The notes beneath the pieces are model-generated. The model was not told the origin of the DNA and ran no database searches. It worked only from the letters and a program-made list of their open reading frames with translations. Position numbers and translations under genes: made by a program. A stretch of DNA of 64,000 bases from assembly GCF_000166335.1 (NCBI RefSeq), contig NC_014657.1, positions 2,028,501 through 2,092,500 on the forward strand, written 5' to 3'. The DNA comes from Caldicellulosiruptor owensensis OL. Lineage in GTDB: Bacteria; Bacillota; Thermoanaerobacteria; Caldicellulosiruptorales; Caldicellulosiruptoraceae. Shown in pieces: positions 16,795 to 25,820 of this stretch (positions are counted from its first letter, which is position 1; every line of letters begins with the position of its first letter).

Positions 16795-17631
16795 TTAACC
16801 TTTTAAACCACTCATTTTGATACCTTCTACTAAATAGCGTTGCCCTACCATATAGAGTATCATTGGTGGAATAATCATTAACGTTGCCATTGCCATAACT
16901 AAATTCCATTGTGTCACAAACTGCCCTTCTGCCTTGAATGAAATTAAAGCAGTAGTCAAAGGCTTTAGATTCTCAGAATTTATATAAATCAGTGGTGTAA
17001 AGAGTTCGTTCCACCAATATATTGATGACAAAATACCAATTGTGATAAATATTGGTTTTGCTAATGGAACAAGGATTTTATAAAAGATCTTAAACCTTGA
17101 ACACCCATCTATCATTGCAGCTTCATCCAATTCTTTTGGTATTGTCAAGAAAAATTGTCTAAACAGAAATACATTATAGGGGTAAGCGAAAAATGCTGGC
17201 ACAAAAAGCGGGTATAAAGTGTCAATCCAATTCAAACGTCTAAATAGGATAAACTGAGGTATTATTGTAACAGAGCTTGGAACCATCATTGTTGCCAATA
17301 TTAAGCTGAAAATTAACTTTTTGCCCTTAAAATTCATTCTTGCAAGCGGATAAGCAACCAACGAACTTGAAATTAAAGTTCCTACAGTGTTTCCAACAAT
17401 AAGAATCAAGGTATTTCTCAAGTATATCAATGCATTTCGTCGTGTTAGGACTTCTACATAGTTGCTAAGTTGAGGTTCTTTTGGTATTAGTTGGGGAGGA
17501 TATGAGGTAATGGCTGTCAATGTCTTAAACGAAGATGAAATAATCCATACTATGGGAAAGAACATTATTATCGCAATTATAATCATTACCAAATAAACAG
17601 CTGCTTTGAGAGTCAAACTGCGCCTTTTCAT
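16795..17631 (-). CDS. Sugar ABC transporter permease, MalG type
   Basis: 278 residues, six membrane segments. The EAA loop that docks the ATPase is FLTIPKELDEAAMIDGCSRFKIFYKILVPLAKP near residue 155-187. The N-terminal KRRRSLTLKAA and the conserved LIPKEPQLSNYVEVL segment are typical of the CUT1 subfamily that imports oligosaccharides. It lies three bases after the MalF-type gene. No ATPase gene is in this operon, so a shared MsmK-type ATPase elsewhere in the genome must energise it, as is usual for CUT1 systems of Firmicutes. Confidence 0.95.
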   Translation of the reverse strand: MKRRSLTLKAAVYLVMIIIAIIMFFPIVWIISSSFKTLTAITSYPPQLIPKEPQLSNYVEVLTRRNALIYLRNTLILIVGNTVGTLISSSLVAYPLARMNFKGKKLIFSLILATMMVPSSVTIIPQFILFRRLNWIDTLYPLFVPAFFAYPYNVFLFRQFFLTIPKELDEAAMIDGCSRFKIFYKILVPLAKPIFITIGILSSIYWWNELFTPLIYINSENLKPLTTALISFKAEGQFVTQWNLVMAMATLMIIPPMILYMVGQRYLVEGIKMSGLKG

Positions 17632-17634
17632 GAC

Positions 17635-18537
17635 TTAGCCCTCACTTTCATAATAAACCCATTTTTTAGAAAGTACAAACTGAGCTAATGTCAACAGTGC
17701 AACAATTATAAAGAGTATTACACCCTCTGCTGCTGCATAACCCATTCTAAAGAGCTGAAATGCATTTCTATATATGTCTAAACTTAAAACATTTGTAACT
17801 TCATTAGGTCCCCCACCTGTCAGTGGGTATATGAATGTAAAAGAGTTGTTCAATATTGCAATAGTTGAAACAACAAGGTTAAATAAAATGATTGGTGATA
17901 TAGAAGGCAACGTCACATGTATAAATCTCTGGAAAGAATTTCCTCCATCAATTTCAAATGCTTCGTATAGCTCTTTCGGCACTTCTTTTAACGCTGCATT
18001 ATATATTAACATCATCTGACCTGAAGAGTAAGTATATATTGAAAGAGCTATGAGTGTCGGAATTACCCATTTTGAATCCATTAACCAATTTGGACCGTTA
18101 GTAATGCCTATTAAGGATAGCAAATAGTTTACAACTCCAACCTCTTTATCCAACATTATCTGAAATACAAAGGCTAAAGCTACAGTAGGCAATACAGCAG
18201 GTATAAAATAGAAAAACTGAAACACGCCTATCAATTTTATTTTTTGATTCAACAAAATTGCCAGGAAAAGAGCCCATATATTAGTAAATATCACAGCAAA
18301 TAAAGTATAAATTAAAGTTACTTTTAGACTGTTATAAAAAGATTGATTGTTAGTTAAAAGATTCTTAAAGTTTTCAAGTCCTACAAAAATTGGTTTGCTA
18401 ACTAAATCCCATTTCATAAAGCCGAGAATAAAAGCATATACGATTGGTCCACCTGTAAAGAGGATAAATCCGATTATCCAAGGAAGTAAAAATAAATAAG
18501 CAGTAAGGTTTTCTTTTAACTCTCTATTTGATTTCAT
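17635..18537 (-). CDS. Sugar ABC transporter permease, MalF type
   Basis: 300 residues with six membrane segments (LTAYLFLLPWIIGFILF first). The cytoplasmic EAA loop reads ELYEAFEIDGGNSFQRFIHVTLPSISP around residue 190-216. Together with the MalG-type protein it forms the heterodimeric membrane channel of a CUT1 importer. The short length without a MalF P2 loop is normal for Gram-positive homologues. Confidence 0.95.
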   Translation of the reverse strand: MKSNRELKENLTAYLFLLPWIIGFILFTGGPIVYAFILGFMKWDLVSKPIFVGLENFKNLLTNNQSFYNSLKVTLIYTLFAVIFTNIWALFLAILLNQKIKLIGVFQFFYFIPAVLPTVALAFVFQIMLDKEVGVVNYLLSLIGITNGPNWLMDSKWVIPTLIALSIYTYSSGQMMLIYNAALKEVPKELYEAFEIDGGNSFQRFIHVTLPSISPIILFNLVVSTIAILNNSFTFIYPLTGGGPNEVTNVLSLDIYRNAFQLFRMGYAAAEGVILFIIVALLTLAQFVLSKKWVYYESEG

Positions 18538-18592
18538 CTATCTCACCTGCTTTCAAAAGTTACCTTTTTATGTAATGCTTTAATTTATTTGA

Positions 18593-18622
18593 GGGAATGG
18601 AGAGGTTTGTTTCTCCATTCCC
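18593..18622 (-). promoter_or_regulatory. Intercistronic stem-loop between binding-protein and permease genes
   Basis: GGGAATGGAGA (18593-18603) and TCTCCATTCCC (18612-18622) form an 11-bp perfect stem with an eight-base loop and no T run on the minus strand. It probably protects the upstream binding-protein mRNA or lowers permease expression, the common stoichiometry device in these operons. Confidence 0.6.
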
Positions 18623-18638
18623 CCAAATTTCAAATAAA

Positions 18639-19901
18639 TCATTTGTAGCTTGCAGTAATTTCTTTGAGCTCTTTAATACCCTCATTTACTGCTTGGTCAA
18701 TTGAAACTTGTTTTGCAACTGCCGATTCAAGCCTCTTCACGAATTTGTCTGTACCACCAGGAGGCAAAAGTACATACCCAAGCTGAGCAAACTGAGCGGT
18801 TTCATCCATTGCTTTCCAGTTTGTTGGACCATTTGGCCCTGCAACTTTATAATAACCTTTTGCCATTATGCTTTTTCTTGCACTTGGGTTATTATAACCC
18901 TGACTTAGGATTTTCTGTCCTTCTTCGCTCAGCATAAATTCAATAAATTTCCAGCTTTCTTCTTTGTGTTTTGAAGTTTTGCTTATTGTATAAAATCCTG
19001 TGTGAAGATTTGAATACTGTCTTACCTTTTTGGGAAGAGGTGCAATATCCCATTTAAAATCTTTAATATCTCTATATGTGGAAATCATCCAGCTCCCTGT
19101 AAATGTCATAGCTGCTTTACCACTTGCGAACAAATCTGTAACACCCATGCTTGTTGAAGGAGCTGGCATAACTTTGTATTTATTAACAAGGTCATATACC
19201 CATTGAACAGCAGTTTTAACTCCCTTGCCTAACGCAACATTTCCTTTCTCATCTGCAACATCATCACCCGCAGCACCAATCAGTGCATACCAAATACCGA
19301 CAAAACGAGGATAGTCAATTCCCCATTGAATTGTTTTTCCACCCTTTACTATTGTAAGCTTCTTTGCAGCATTTAGAACATCTTCCCATGACCATTTATC
19401 TGTTGGGTAAGGAACTTTTGCTTTATCAAAAAGAGTCTTGTTGTAATACATAATCTCTGTTGCAAAGCACCATGGAAGCCCATAAACTGCCCCCTGCATC
19501 TTTGTGAGTTTTGCGAACGCTGGTATGAAGTCATCCATTGTAAATTCTTTAGTCTTTTTAATATAAGGATCCAAAGGGATAATAACACCATTTTTGGCAA
19601 ATCGACCTATATCACATTCCCATACAAGCGGAACATCTGGCGCTTTATTTGCTGCAATCATAGCTTGTAATTTTTCAGAATAATTTTCAGGCGCTTTAAT
19701 TACATTCACTTTGATATTGGGATATTTTCTCTCAAAAGCTGCAATAAAATCATACTTTGCGTTGATATCTCCCCACATGCTGGTTGAGATGGTTACCTTT
19801 TTAGATGAGGAAATCGCTTCAGAGGGTCTGAAAGCTACAAATAACGTTAAAGCCAATGCGAAAACTACCAGAACTGCTATAAACCTCTCAAACTTTTTCA
19901 T
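18639..19901 (-). CDS. Sugar ABC transporter substrate-binding protein, family 1
   Basis: 420 residues. An N-terminal signal (KKFERFIAVLVVFALALTLFV) lacks a lipobox Cys, so membrane tethering would be by an uncleaved anchor. The solute-binding fold is shown by YDFIAAFERKYPNIKVNVI, APDVPLVWECDIGRFAKNGVIIPLDPYI, AAMTFTGSWMIS and SWKFIEFMLSEEGQKILSQ near the C-terminus. First gene of the operon, behind a LacI-type operator; together with the two permeases and GH127 it points to uptake of arabinose-containing oligosaccharides. Confidence 0.93.
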   Translation of the reverse strand: MKKFERFIAVLVVFALALTLFVAFRPSEAISSSKKVTISTSMWGDINAKYDFIAAFERKYPNIKVNVIKAPENYSEKLQAMIAANKAPDVPLVWECDIGRFAKNGVIIPLDPYIKKTKEFTMDDFIPAFAKLTKMQGAVYGLPWCFATEIMYYNKTLFDKAKVPYPTDKWSWEDVLNAAKKLTIVKGGKTIQWGIDYPRFVGIWYALIGAAGDDVADEKGNVALGKGVKTAVQWVYDLVNKYKVMPAPSTSMGVTDLFASGKAAMTFTGSWMISTYRDIKDFKWDIAPLPKKVRQYSNLHTGFYTISKTSKHKEESWKFIEFMLSEEGQKILSQGYNNPSARKSIMAKGYYKVAGPNGPTNWKAMDETAQFAQLGYVLLPPGGTDKFVKRLESAVAKQVSIDQAVNEGIKELKEITASYK

Positions 19902-20017
19902 GAAATAAACCTCCTTTTTGTTTGATTTTTAGATTCTTTCAGAACTTTGAACAATAAAAGTTTTTAAGTTCTCCTTTTTTTAATTATTTTTTGTAACATC
20001 CTCCTTTCTTTTTGGTA

Positions 20018-20059
20018 TTATTTAAACGTTTAAATAAAAACTTAAAAACAAACATTATA
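20018..20059 (-). promoter_or_regulatory. Promoter and LacI-type operator of the GH127 transporter operon
   Basis: TTATTTAAACGTTTAAATAA at 20018-20037 is a perfect 20-base palindrome with the central CG that LacI-family dimers favour. On the minus strand it lies about 10-30 bases after a TATAAT (20059-20054), so the repressor would act as a roadblock. The adjacent LacI gene is the natural candidate to bind it. Confidence 0.8.
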
Positions 20060-20128
20060 ACAAGCCTTTATAAAAAATATATCACAACTTTTTCTTTTTT
20101 GCAATAACTTTTATATTAAAAGTGTAAC

Positions 20129-21205
20129 CTATAAGTTATTCGAACTATAATGTATTTTCTTTACCGACTCTCTTTCTATCACAGTACATTTTAATTTTAA
20201 GTTACGTATCTCTTTTTCATCTTCAGTACATATTAATTTATCTCCACTTATACATTCTAAAATTAATTTAGCCGCTTCCTCTCCCATTTTATCCAAAGGC
20301 ATTTTCACAGTTGTAAGCTTTGGATCATGAAAATAACTAAATTCTCTATCATCAAAACCCACAACAGAAAGTTGATCAGGTACTTTGATACCCAACTCTT
20401 TTGCAGCATCCATCACACCACAGGCCATTAAGTCATTCATTGCAAATATTGCAGTTACTTCACGGTTTTCTTTTAAAATACTCATTGTATTTTCATATCC
20501 GCTTTCATATTCCCAGTTACCAACTCTTATTAATTTGTTATCAAGCTTAACTCCAAAATCACTCAATGCATCTTTGAAACCTTTTAACCTTTCTTGGGAC
20601 GGTAAAGAATCATTAGGTCCTGTAATTAATCCTATTTTTCTGTGACCGTTTTCTAATAAATATTTAGTAACCTCGTACGCACCTTGATAATCATCGCAAT
20701 TTACCGAAATATGTCCAAGCGATGAATAACAATAAGTACATACTATTGGAATTTTTATCCCTTTAATAAATGGTGCAACATCTCTCATATGAAAACCTAT
20801 ATAAATCATGCCTTCGACTTGTCTTGTGAGAAGCACTTCAATGCTTTTCTTTATTTCTTCAAGATGCTCAATAACTTTTGAATAATTATTTCCAACCTTT
20901 TTTACTAATCTTAGATTGTTCAAAATGATATGATATCCTTTTTCTTCTAAATACCTGTTAATTCCATCTATAATTTCTGGAGCACTGAACACTGTAATAT
21001 CCTCTGCAATAACTCCAATTGTCATGCTCTTTTTCTTTCTTAAAGACTTTGCCAAATTGTTAGGTTGATAGTTAAGCTCTTGAGCAGCCTTTAATACCCT
21101 TTCTCTTGTTTCAGGGCTAATTTGCGCACTGTTGTTAAGTACATAGGATACAGTTGCAGGTGAAACATTTGCCTTTTTTGCTATATCTTTTATTGTCGCC
21201 ATCAT
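20129..21205 (-). CDS. LacI-family transcriptional repressor
   Basis: 358 residues. The helix-turn-helix ATIKDIAKKANVSPATVSYVLNNSAQISPETRERVLKAAQELNYQPN occupies residues 3-50, with the hinge helix NNLAKSLRKKKS after it. The periplasmic-binding-protein-like effector domain follows (TIGVIAEDITVFSAPEIIDGI, NEDLMACGVMDAAKELGIKVP-type region, VVGFDDREFSYF). It is encoded upstream of the sugar-uptake operon, on the same strand, and presumably binds the palindrome at 20018-20037; the imported sugar or its product would release it. Confidence 0.95.
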   Translation of the reverse strand: MMATIKDIAKKANVSPATVSYVLNNSAQISPETRERVLKAAQELNYQPNNLAKSLRKKKSMTIGVIAEDITVFSAPEIIDGINRYLEEKGYHIILNNLRLVKKVGNNYSKVIEHLEEIKKSIEVLLTRQVEGMIYIGFHMRDVAPFIKGIKIPIVCTYCYSSLGHISVNCDDYQGAYEVTKYLLENGHRKIGLITGPNDSLPSQERLKGFKDALSDFGVKLDNKLIRVGNWEYESGYENTMSILKENREVTAIFAMNDLMACGVMDAAKELGIKVPDQLSVVGFDDREFSYFHDPKLTTVKMPLDKMGEEAAKLILECISGDKLICTEDEKEIRNLKLKCTVIERESVKKIHYSSNNL

Positions 21206-21352
21206 ATAAAACTCCTTTTAAAAATAATATCTAAAACATTTCTACAATAAAAAAAAGATGATGCAAGTAGATTTTGCATCTGAATCATGCAGCAATTTCT
21301 TTTGTAATCAGACACCCACTCATTATCTAATATATACCTAGATAACTGTACT

Positions 21353-21433
21353 TTACTTATGTACATTTCCACGCTATCCAATAGTAACAATAAAAATGAC
21401 CTCTTGTTCTTTTTGTATTTGGTAAATAATCCT
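21353..21433 (-). pseudogene. RelE/ParE-type toxin, C-terminal scrap
   Basis: Minus strand from 21433 reads RIIYQIQKEQEVIFIVTIG, a stop, then RGNVHK and another stop. RIIYxI...V.IVTIG.R..VY is the last beta hairpin of RelE toxins. Everything before it is deleted, and an in-frame TAG replaces the residue before Arg. It directly adjoins the antitoxin remnant. Confidence 0.6.
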
Positions 21434-21649
21434 ATTCAAACACATACTCAATGTCGTATACATCACCGTTTTCTATATCTTTAAGCCTCTTTTAATTGAT
21501 TCCATTAATTCCACATCATTAAAAATTTCGTTTTCTTCTTTTTCTTCCTTAAATTTTAAATATTCTGTAAAATTAATAACCTCTGTAAGTTCTTCTTCAT
21601 GAAGACTATCCACAATTTCTTTCAATTTGTTCCTTAGCAAATTATTCAT
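21432..21649 (-). pseudogene. RelB-like antitoxin with a one-base frameshift
   Basis: From ATG 21649 the protein reads MNNLLRNKLKEIVDSLHEEE and continues with an acidic helix (KFKEEKEENEIFNDVELMESIKRG). At 21480-21482 one A is missing from the coding strand (GGCTTAAAGAT); restoring it continues the frame as LKDIENGDVYDIEYVFE and ends at 21432, next to the toxin scrap. Without the base the protein ends early at 21473. RBS is only weak. Confidence 0.55.
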
Positions 21650-21803
21650 GACTCTCACCACCGTTTTTACTTCACTTTTATTATAACTCTTTTTATAGTA
21701 AAATAGTATCTTAATTTTTATGTATCTTATCACCGTTTCTTTTTAAACAATGCCTTCTATAAATTCTTTTATTAAATTACGCTATACAATTCTTCAACTC
21801 ACA

Positions 21804-21848
21804 TAAAAAAAGAGCCCCTTTACCCAAAAGGCAAAGAGGCTCTTTTTA
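21804..21848 (-). terminator. Terminator after the ribose-type binding-protein gene
   Basis: On the minus strand AAAGAGCC-CTTTGCC and GGTAAAG-GGCTCTTT arms (about 21846-21806) form a long stem followed by TTTTTTT. Confidence 0.85.
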
Positions 21849-21861
21849 ACAGTTTTAAAAT

Positions 21862-22899
21862 TTACTTAATCACATTAACCTTATAGAACGCATCCACATT
21901 CTGTTTTGTTACAACCATTGTACCTGTGTCAACATACGGTGGAAGCGGATTAATTCCATACTTCTGCCAGTTGTCAACTGGATTGACAATACCATGTTTC
22001 AAATAAAACAGGAATGTCATGCCCCAGAATCCCATGTTCCATGTACCCTGTGCTATAGATGCATCAATTATTCCTTGCTTAATTAAATCAAGTGTGCCTT
22101 TGTCAGTGTCAAAGCTTACAATCTTAACCTTACCAACCTTATTAGCTTCCTTGATAGCTGTTGCAGCACCAACACCACCAAGAGCATCTGTACAGAATAT
22201 CCCTTTGATGTTCGGATGAGCTTGAAGCATAGCAGAAATCTGTCTTGCAGCTTTTGTCTGGTCGTTTTCATCATTGACTATTGCAACCACCTTAATTCCA
22301 GGGAACTCTTTCTTGAGAGTATCAATAAACCCTTGTTTTCTTTGCTCATGGTTGAGCTGTGCAGCAACTGTTGAAATACCTACTTCACCTTTTCCGCCTA
22401 AGAGCTTTCCTAAGTATCTTGCCGCCATTGCACCCGCGTTATAGTTTCCTGTCTCCAGAACAGAATATCTACTGGACTTTGGCGAATCTGCGTCAAATGT
22501 TATAACAGGAATTCCTTTCTTGATTGCCTCATCAATTGGAGCTTTCAGAGCATCAGGATTTGCACATGTAACTAAGATTCCTGCTGGTTTTTTAGCAATA
22601 ACCTGGCGAAGAACAGTAACTTCCTGGTTCACATCAAACTGTGGTGCACCAGTGTAGATAGCCTTTACACCGTACAGATCTGCTGCTGCCTTCATTCCCT
22701 TGAAGCAGCCTTTCCAGTACTCAATACCAGATACAAATGTTACCATATAATACTCTTCATTTGGACTTCCTTTGAGTTTTGGATTGCTACTACTTGCCTG
22801 TGTGATATCCTTTGAGTTTGGAACAAGTACATAAGCCAAAGATACAATCAGTGCAACTGCCAGAAAGATTGAAAGGTACTTGTAAAAGTTCTTTTTCAT
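21862..22899 (-). CDS. Ribose/galactose-type sugar ABC transporter substrate-binding protein
   Basis: 345 residues. Signal-anchor MKKNFYKYLSIFLAVALIVSLAYVLV at the N-terminus, then the type I periplasmic-binding fold: EEYYMVTFVSGIEYWKGCFKGM, AKKPAGILVTCANPDALKAPID, IPVITFDADSPKSSRYSVLETGNYNAGAMAARYLGKLLGGKGEV and VKIVSFDTDKGTLDLIKQGIIDASIAQGTW. This is the CUT2 (RbsB) class that binds monosaccharides. Last gene of the ATPase-permease-binding protein operon. Sugar not resolvable. Confidence 0.93.
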   Translation of the reverse strand: MKKNFYKYLSIFLAVALIVSLAYVLVPNSKDITQASSSNPKLKGSPNEEYYMVTFVSGIEYWKGCFKGMKAAADLYGVKAIYTGAPQFDVNQEVTVLRQVIAKKPAGILVTCANPDALKAPIDEAIKKGIPVITFDADSPKSSRYSVLETGNYNAGAMAARYLGKLLGGKGEVGISTVAAQLNHEQRKQGFIDTLKKEFPGIKVVAIVNDENDQTKAARQISAMLQAHPNIKGIFCTDALGGVGAATAIKEANKVGKVKIVSFDTDKGTLDLIKQGIIDASIAQGTWNMGFWGMTFLFYLKHGIVNPVDNWQKYGINPLPPYVDTGTMVVTKQNVDAFYKVNVIK

Positions 22900-22937
22900 A
22901 ATATCAAACCTCCTCCAATATAGTTTTTATTTATTTT

Positions 22938-22990
22938 AACCCCTGCCGCCCTAAAAGTTTTTTACTAAATAGGTCGGCAGAAGTTAAAAC
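22938..22990 (-). promoter_or_regulatory. Intercistronic stem-loop between permease and binding-protein genes
   Basis: TTAACC-CTGCCG-CCTA near 22938-22964 pairs imperfectly with TAGG-CGGCAG-GTTAA near 22974-22990. There is no terminal T run on the minus strand. It probably protects or uncouples the downstream mRNA of the abundant binding protein. Confidence 0.5.
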
Positions 22991-23013
22991 CAAGCTTTTA
23001 ATTTTAAAATCCT

Positions 23014-23997
23014 CTATGATTTTTTCTGATGTGTCAGATAGTCAATTGTCACAGCTGCAATCAGAATCACACCGCTGACTAAGTTCTGCCAGTAGACAGA
23101 GACGTTCAAAAGTACAAGCGCATTGTTGATAATACCAACCAAAATTGTACCAAGAATTGCACCAAGCACAGTTCCTTCACCGCCAGCCAGTGATGCACCA
23201 CCAATAACACATGCTGAGATAGCATTGAGCTCTGAACCGTTTCCTGCTGTTGGTGCTGCAACCGAAAACCTTGAAAGAGTAAATATTCCAGCTATTCCTG
23301 CTAAAACTGACATCAATACATACACAGAAATCTTTACCTTTGGAACATTTATGCCAGAAAGCTTTGCAGCATTTTCATTGCTACCAACATAGTATACAAG
23401 CCTCATAGGTGCTGATTTTCTCATAAGGAAATCAAAAAGGATGATAAGAAGGATAAAGAATATTATAAAGAATGGGATTCCAGCTATTTTGCCCTGACCA
23501 AGAAAATCAAAGCCTTTCAAGTTTCCGTAAAGCGAAAGAGGCGAGCCTTGAGTGAGTACATATGCAGCACCTCTTGCAATTCCCATCATGGCAAGCGTCA
23601 CAATGAGCGGTGGAATTCCAATTCGTGCAATAAAGTATCCATTGAAAAGACCAATCAGAGCACAAATAACAAGAGCTATCAAAGAACCTATCCAGATATT
23701 TACTCCATAGTTTAAATAAAGCCCACCTGCAATGACAGCCGAAAGACCCAGAACAGAACCAACAGAAAGATCTACGCCGCCAGAGACAAGCACAACTGTC
23801 ATACCAATTGCAAGGATACCATCTGCAGCAAGTCCCAAAGCTGTTGTTATCAAGTTTTCTGCTGTCAAAAAGTTTGGACTTAAAATAGAGATTATTGCAC
23901 TTATTACAATTATTATAAATATCAAGGTGATTTCCCTAAAACCCATCATCTTTTTTAATATGCTTTTATTTGCTGCATTTGACATAGAATTTGACAT
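23014..23997 (-). CDS. Sugar ABC transporter permease, RbsC type
   Basis: 327 residues from the ATG at 23997, which has AAGGAGGAG at the right distance; a longer frame to 24048 would overlap the ATPase gene. About eight to ten membrane segments, with the CUT2 signature VLVSGGVDLSVGSVLGLSAVIAGGL, NGYFIARIGIPPLIVTLAMMGIARGAAYVLTQG and ISACVIGGASLAGGEGTVLGAILGT. Forms the homodimeric channel with the ATPase encoded just upstream. Confidence 0.94.
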   Translation of the reverse strand: MSNSMSNAANKSILKKMMGFREITLIFIIIVISAIISILSPNFLTAENLITTALGLAADGILAIGMTVVLVSGGVDLSVGSVLGLSAVIAGGLYLNYGVNIWIGSLIALVICALIGLFNGYFIARIGIPPLIVTLAMMGIARGAAYVLTQGSPLSLYGNLKGFDFLGQGKIAGIPFFIIFFILLIILFDFLMRKSAPMRLVYYVGSNENAAKLSGINVPKVKISVYVLMSVLAGIAGIFTLSRFSVAAPTAGNGSELNAISACVIGGASLAGGEGTVLGAILGTILVGIINNALVLLNVSVYWQNLVSGVILIAAVTIDYLTHQKKS

Positions 23998-24031
23998 CTC
24001 CAAACACTCCTCCTTCCATCTGTATAAATAA

Positions 24032-25531
24032 CTATTTGTGTGCTGCAAGGTGCATTATATTCTCTTCTGTGATTTTATCGCCAGAAAGTTCACCAGTTAT
24101 CCTTCCTTCTCTCATGACAAGCACTCTATCGCACATTCCAATAATCTCTGGCATCTCAGATGAAATCAGAATAATTCCTATGCCGTTTTTTGCAAGTTCT
24201 CTTAAAAGAGCATGAATTTCTGCCTTTGCCCCAACGTCTATTCCACGCGTTGGCTCATCCAGAATCAAAATCCTTGGGTTTATAGCAAGCCATTTTGCTA
24301 TCATAACCTTTTGCTGGTTACCACCCGAAAGACTCATAACAAGCTGAATATACGATGAAGTCTTGACATTTAGTTTTCTGATAAATTCCTGTGCAAGTGA
24401 AAATTCTTTTTGCCTGTCAATCAAAAGCCTTTTGTAATCGTATTTAAGATGTATTGCCGAGACATTGTGCGCAACAGGAAGCTTTAGAAAAAGACCATAT
24501 TGTTTTCTGTCTTCTGTGACATATCCGATTTTATGCCTGATTGCATCTTCGAATGAGTTTATCTCAATCTTTTTTCCTTCAAGATAAATTTCCCCACAAT
24601 GCTTTGGCAAAATTCCGCAGATTGTCTGGGCAAGCTCTGTTCTACCAGCCCCCACAAGCCCTGCAAACCCTAAAATCTCACCTTCTCTGAGCGAAAACGA
24701 AACATTGTAAACCTTGTTAGAGCTAATGTTTTCAACCCTAAAAATCTCTTTGCCAATTGATGTGCTCTTTGGCGGATACATCTCTTTTATTTCTCTTCCC
24801 ACCATCAGGCTTACAACCTGGTCGGGGTTTGTCTTTTCTGTATTTAGCGTTGTGATGTACCTGCCATCTCGAAGAACTGTGATTCTGTCTGCAAGCTCAA
24901 AGATTTCACGCAGCCTGTGAGAGATATAAAGAATGCTTATTCCCTTTGCCTTTAAATCTTTTATGATCTTAAAGAGCACTGCTGCATCAGCTTCAGACAG
25001 AGCCGATGTTGGTTCATCTAAAATCAAAAGCTTGCATTTAAAGGTTATTGCTTTTGCAATCTCAACAATCTGCTGCTGCGCAACATTCAAGTTTGCAACC
25101 TTGTCAGTTGGTTTTATATCAACTTCTTCAAACAAAGCCAAAACCTCTTGCGACATTTCATTGAGCTTTTTAAAATCCACTATTTTCCCAGATTTTTCAG
25201 GAAGTCTTCCTATGTATATATTCTCAGCAACAGTAAGATGCGGACAGAGCGCAAGTTCCTGGTGAACTATGCTAATGCCAAGATTTTGAGCATCTCTTGG
25301 AGATCTTATGTTGACCTTTTTACCCTCAAGGTATATCTCACCTTTGTCTGGAAGAAGGCTTCCTGAAATGATATTCATCAAAGTTGACTTACCAGCTCCG
25401 TTTTCACCAACTATTGCATGTACCTCTGCCTTGTTTACTGAAAATGAAACATCAGAAAGTGCCACAGTTCCCGGGAAAATTTTTGTAATTCCATTTAGCC
25501 TTAAAAGTTCGCTATCAGTGGAGCTTTTCAT
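24032..25531 (-). CDS. Sugar ABC transporter ATP-binding protein, RbsA type (two ABC domains)
   Basis: 499 residues. The first domain has Walker A GENGAGKST near residue 39 and Walker B LLILDEPTSALSEAD; the second has a degenerate Walker A (GFAGLVGAGRTELAQ), signature LSGGNQQKVMIAKWL and Walker B ILILDEPTRGIDVGA. This fused, asymmetric arrangement is typical of CUT2 importers. First gene of the operon, divergent from the DeoR gene. Confidence 0.95.
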   Translation of the reverse strand: MKSSTDSELLRLNGITKIFPGTVALSDVSFSVNKAEVHAIVGENGAGKSTLMNIISGSLLPDKGEIYLEGKKVNIRSPRDAQNLGISIVHQELALCPHLTVAENIYIGRLPEKSGKIVDFKKLNEMSQEVLALFEEVDIKPTDKVANLNVAQQQIVEIAKAITFKCKLLILDEPTSALSEADAAVLFKIIKDLKAKGISILYISHRLREIFELADRITVLRDGRYITTLNTEKTNPDQVVSLMVGREIKEMYPPKSTSIGKEIFRVENISSNKVYNVSFSLREGEILGFAGLVGAGRTELAQTICGILPKHCGEIYLEGKKIEINSFEDAIRHKIGYVTEDRKQYGLFLKLPVAHNVSAIHLKYDYKRLLIDRQKEFSLAQEFIRKLNVKTSSYIQLVMSLSGGNQQKVMIAKWLAINPRILILDEPTRGIDVGAKAEIHALLRELAKNGIGIILISSEMPEIIGMCDRVLVMREGRITGELSGDKITEENIMHLAAHK

Positions 25532-25650
25532 GCAAATCTCACCTCGCTTTGTTAAAAATTATAGCATTCCTGGTAAAACTATCTATCCTCATTCATTTTT
25601 CGTTTCTCTATTTATATATATTCTACATCAAAATCAAAAATCCTTCTTTT

Positions 25651-25788
25651 TTAATCAAAAATTTTTTATTTTTTTGATTAATGTTATCAAAAGTGTTCAG
25701 TTTATTGACAGGTCTGATGAAATGTAATAAACTGAAAAAAAGAAAATATATCAAACTTGTTCACATACAACTTTTTAAGTGGTATAAT
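25651..25788 (+). promoter_or_regulatory. Divergent control region of the ribose-type operon and deoR
   Basis: The deoR promoter is TTCACA (25760-25765), 17-base spacer, TATAAT (25783-25788). Upstream lies TTAATCAAAAA (25651-25661) facing TTTTTGATTAA (25671-25681), plus further ATCAAAA copies near 25628-25641 and 25686-25692. These repeated half-sites are candidate DeoR-family binding sites acting on both directions; no experiment supports this. Confidence 0.55.
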
Positions 25789-25820
25789 ATCATAAGAGTT
25801 TGCAAAAGTGGTGAATATTG

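Noticed and set aside
21202-21390. 62-codon minus-strand ORF after the LacI region
   Set aside because: Its frame has no ribosome site or family likeness, and the part 21353-21433 is better explained in another frame as a RelE scrap.
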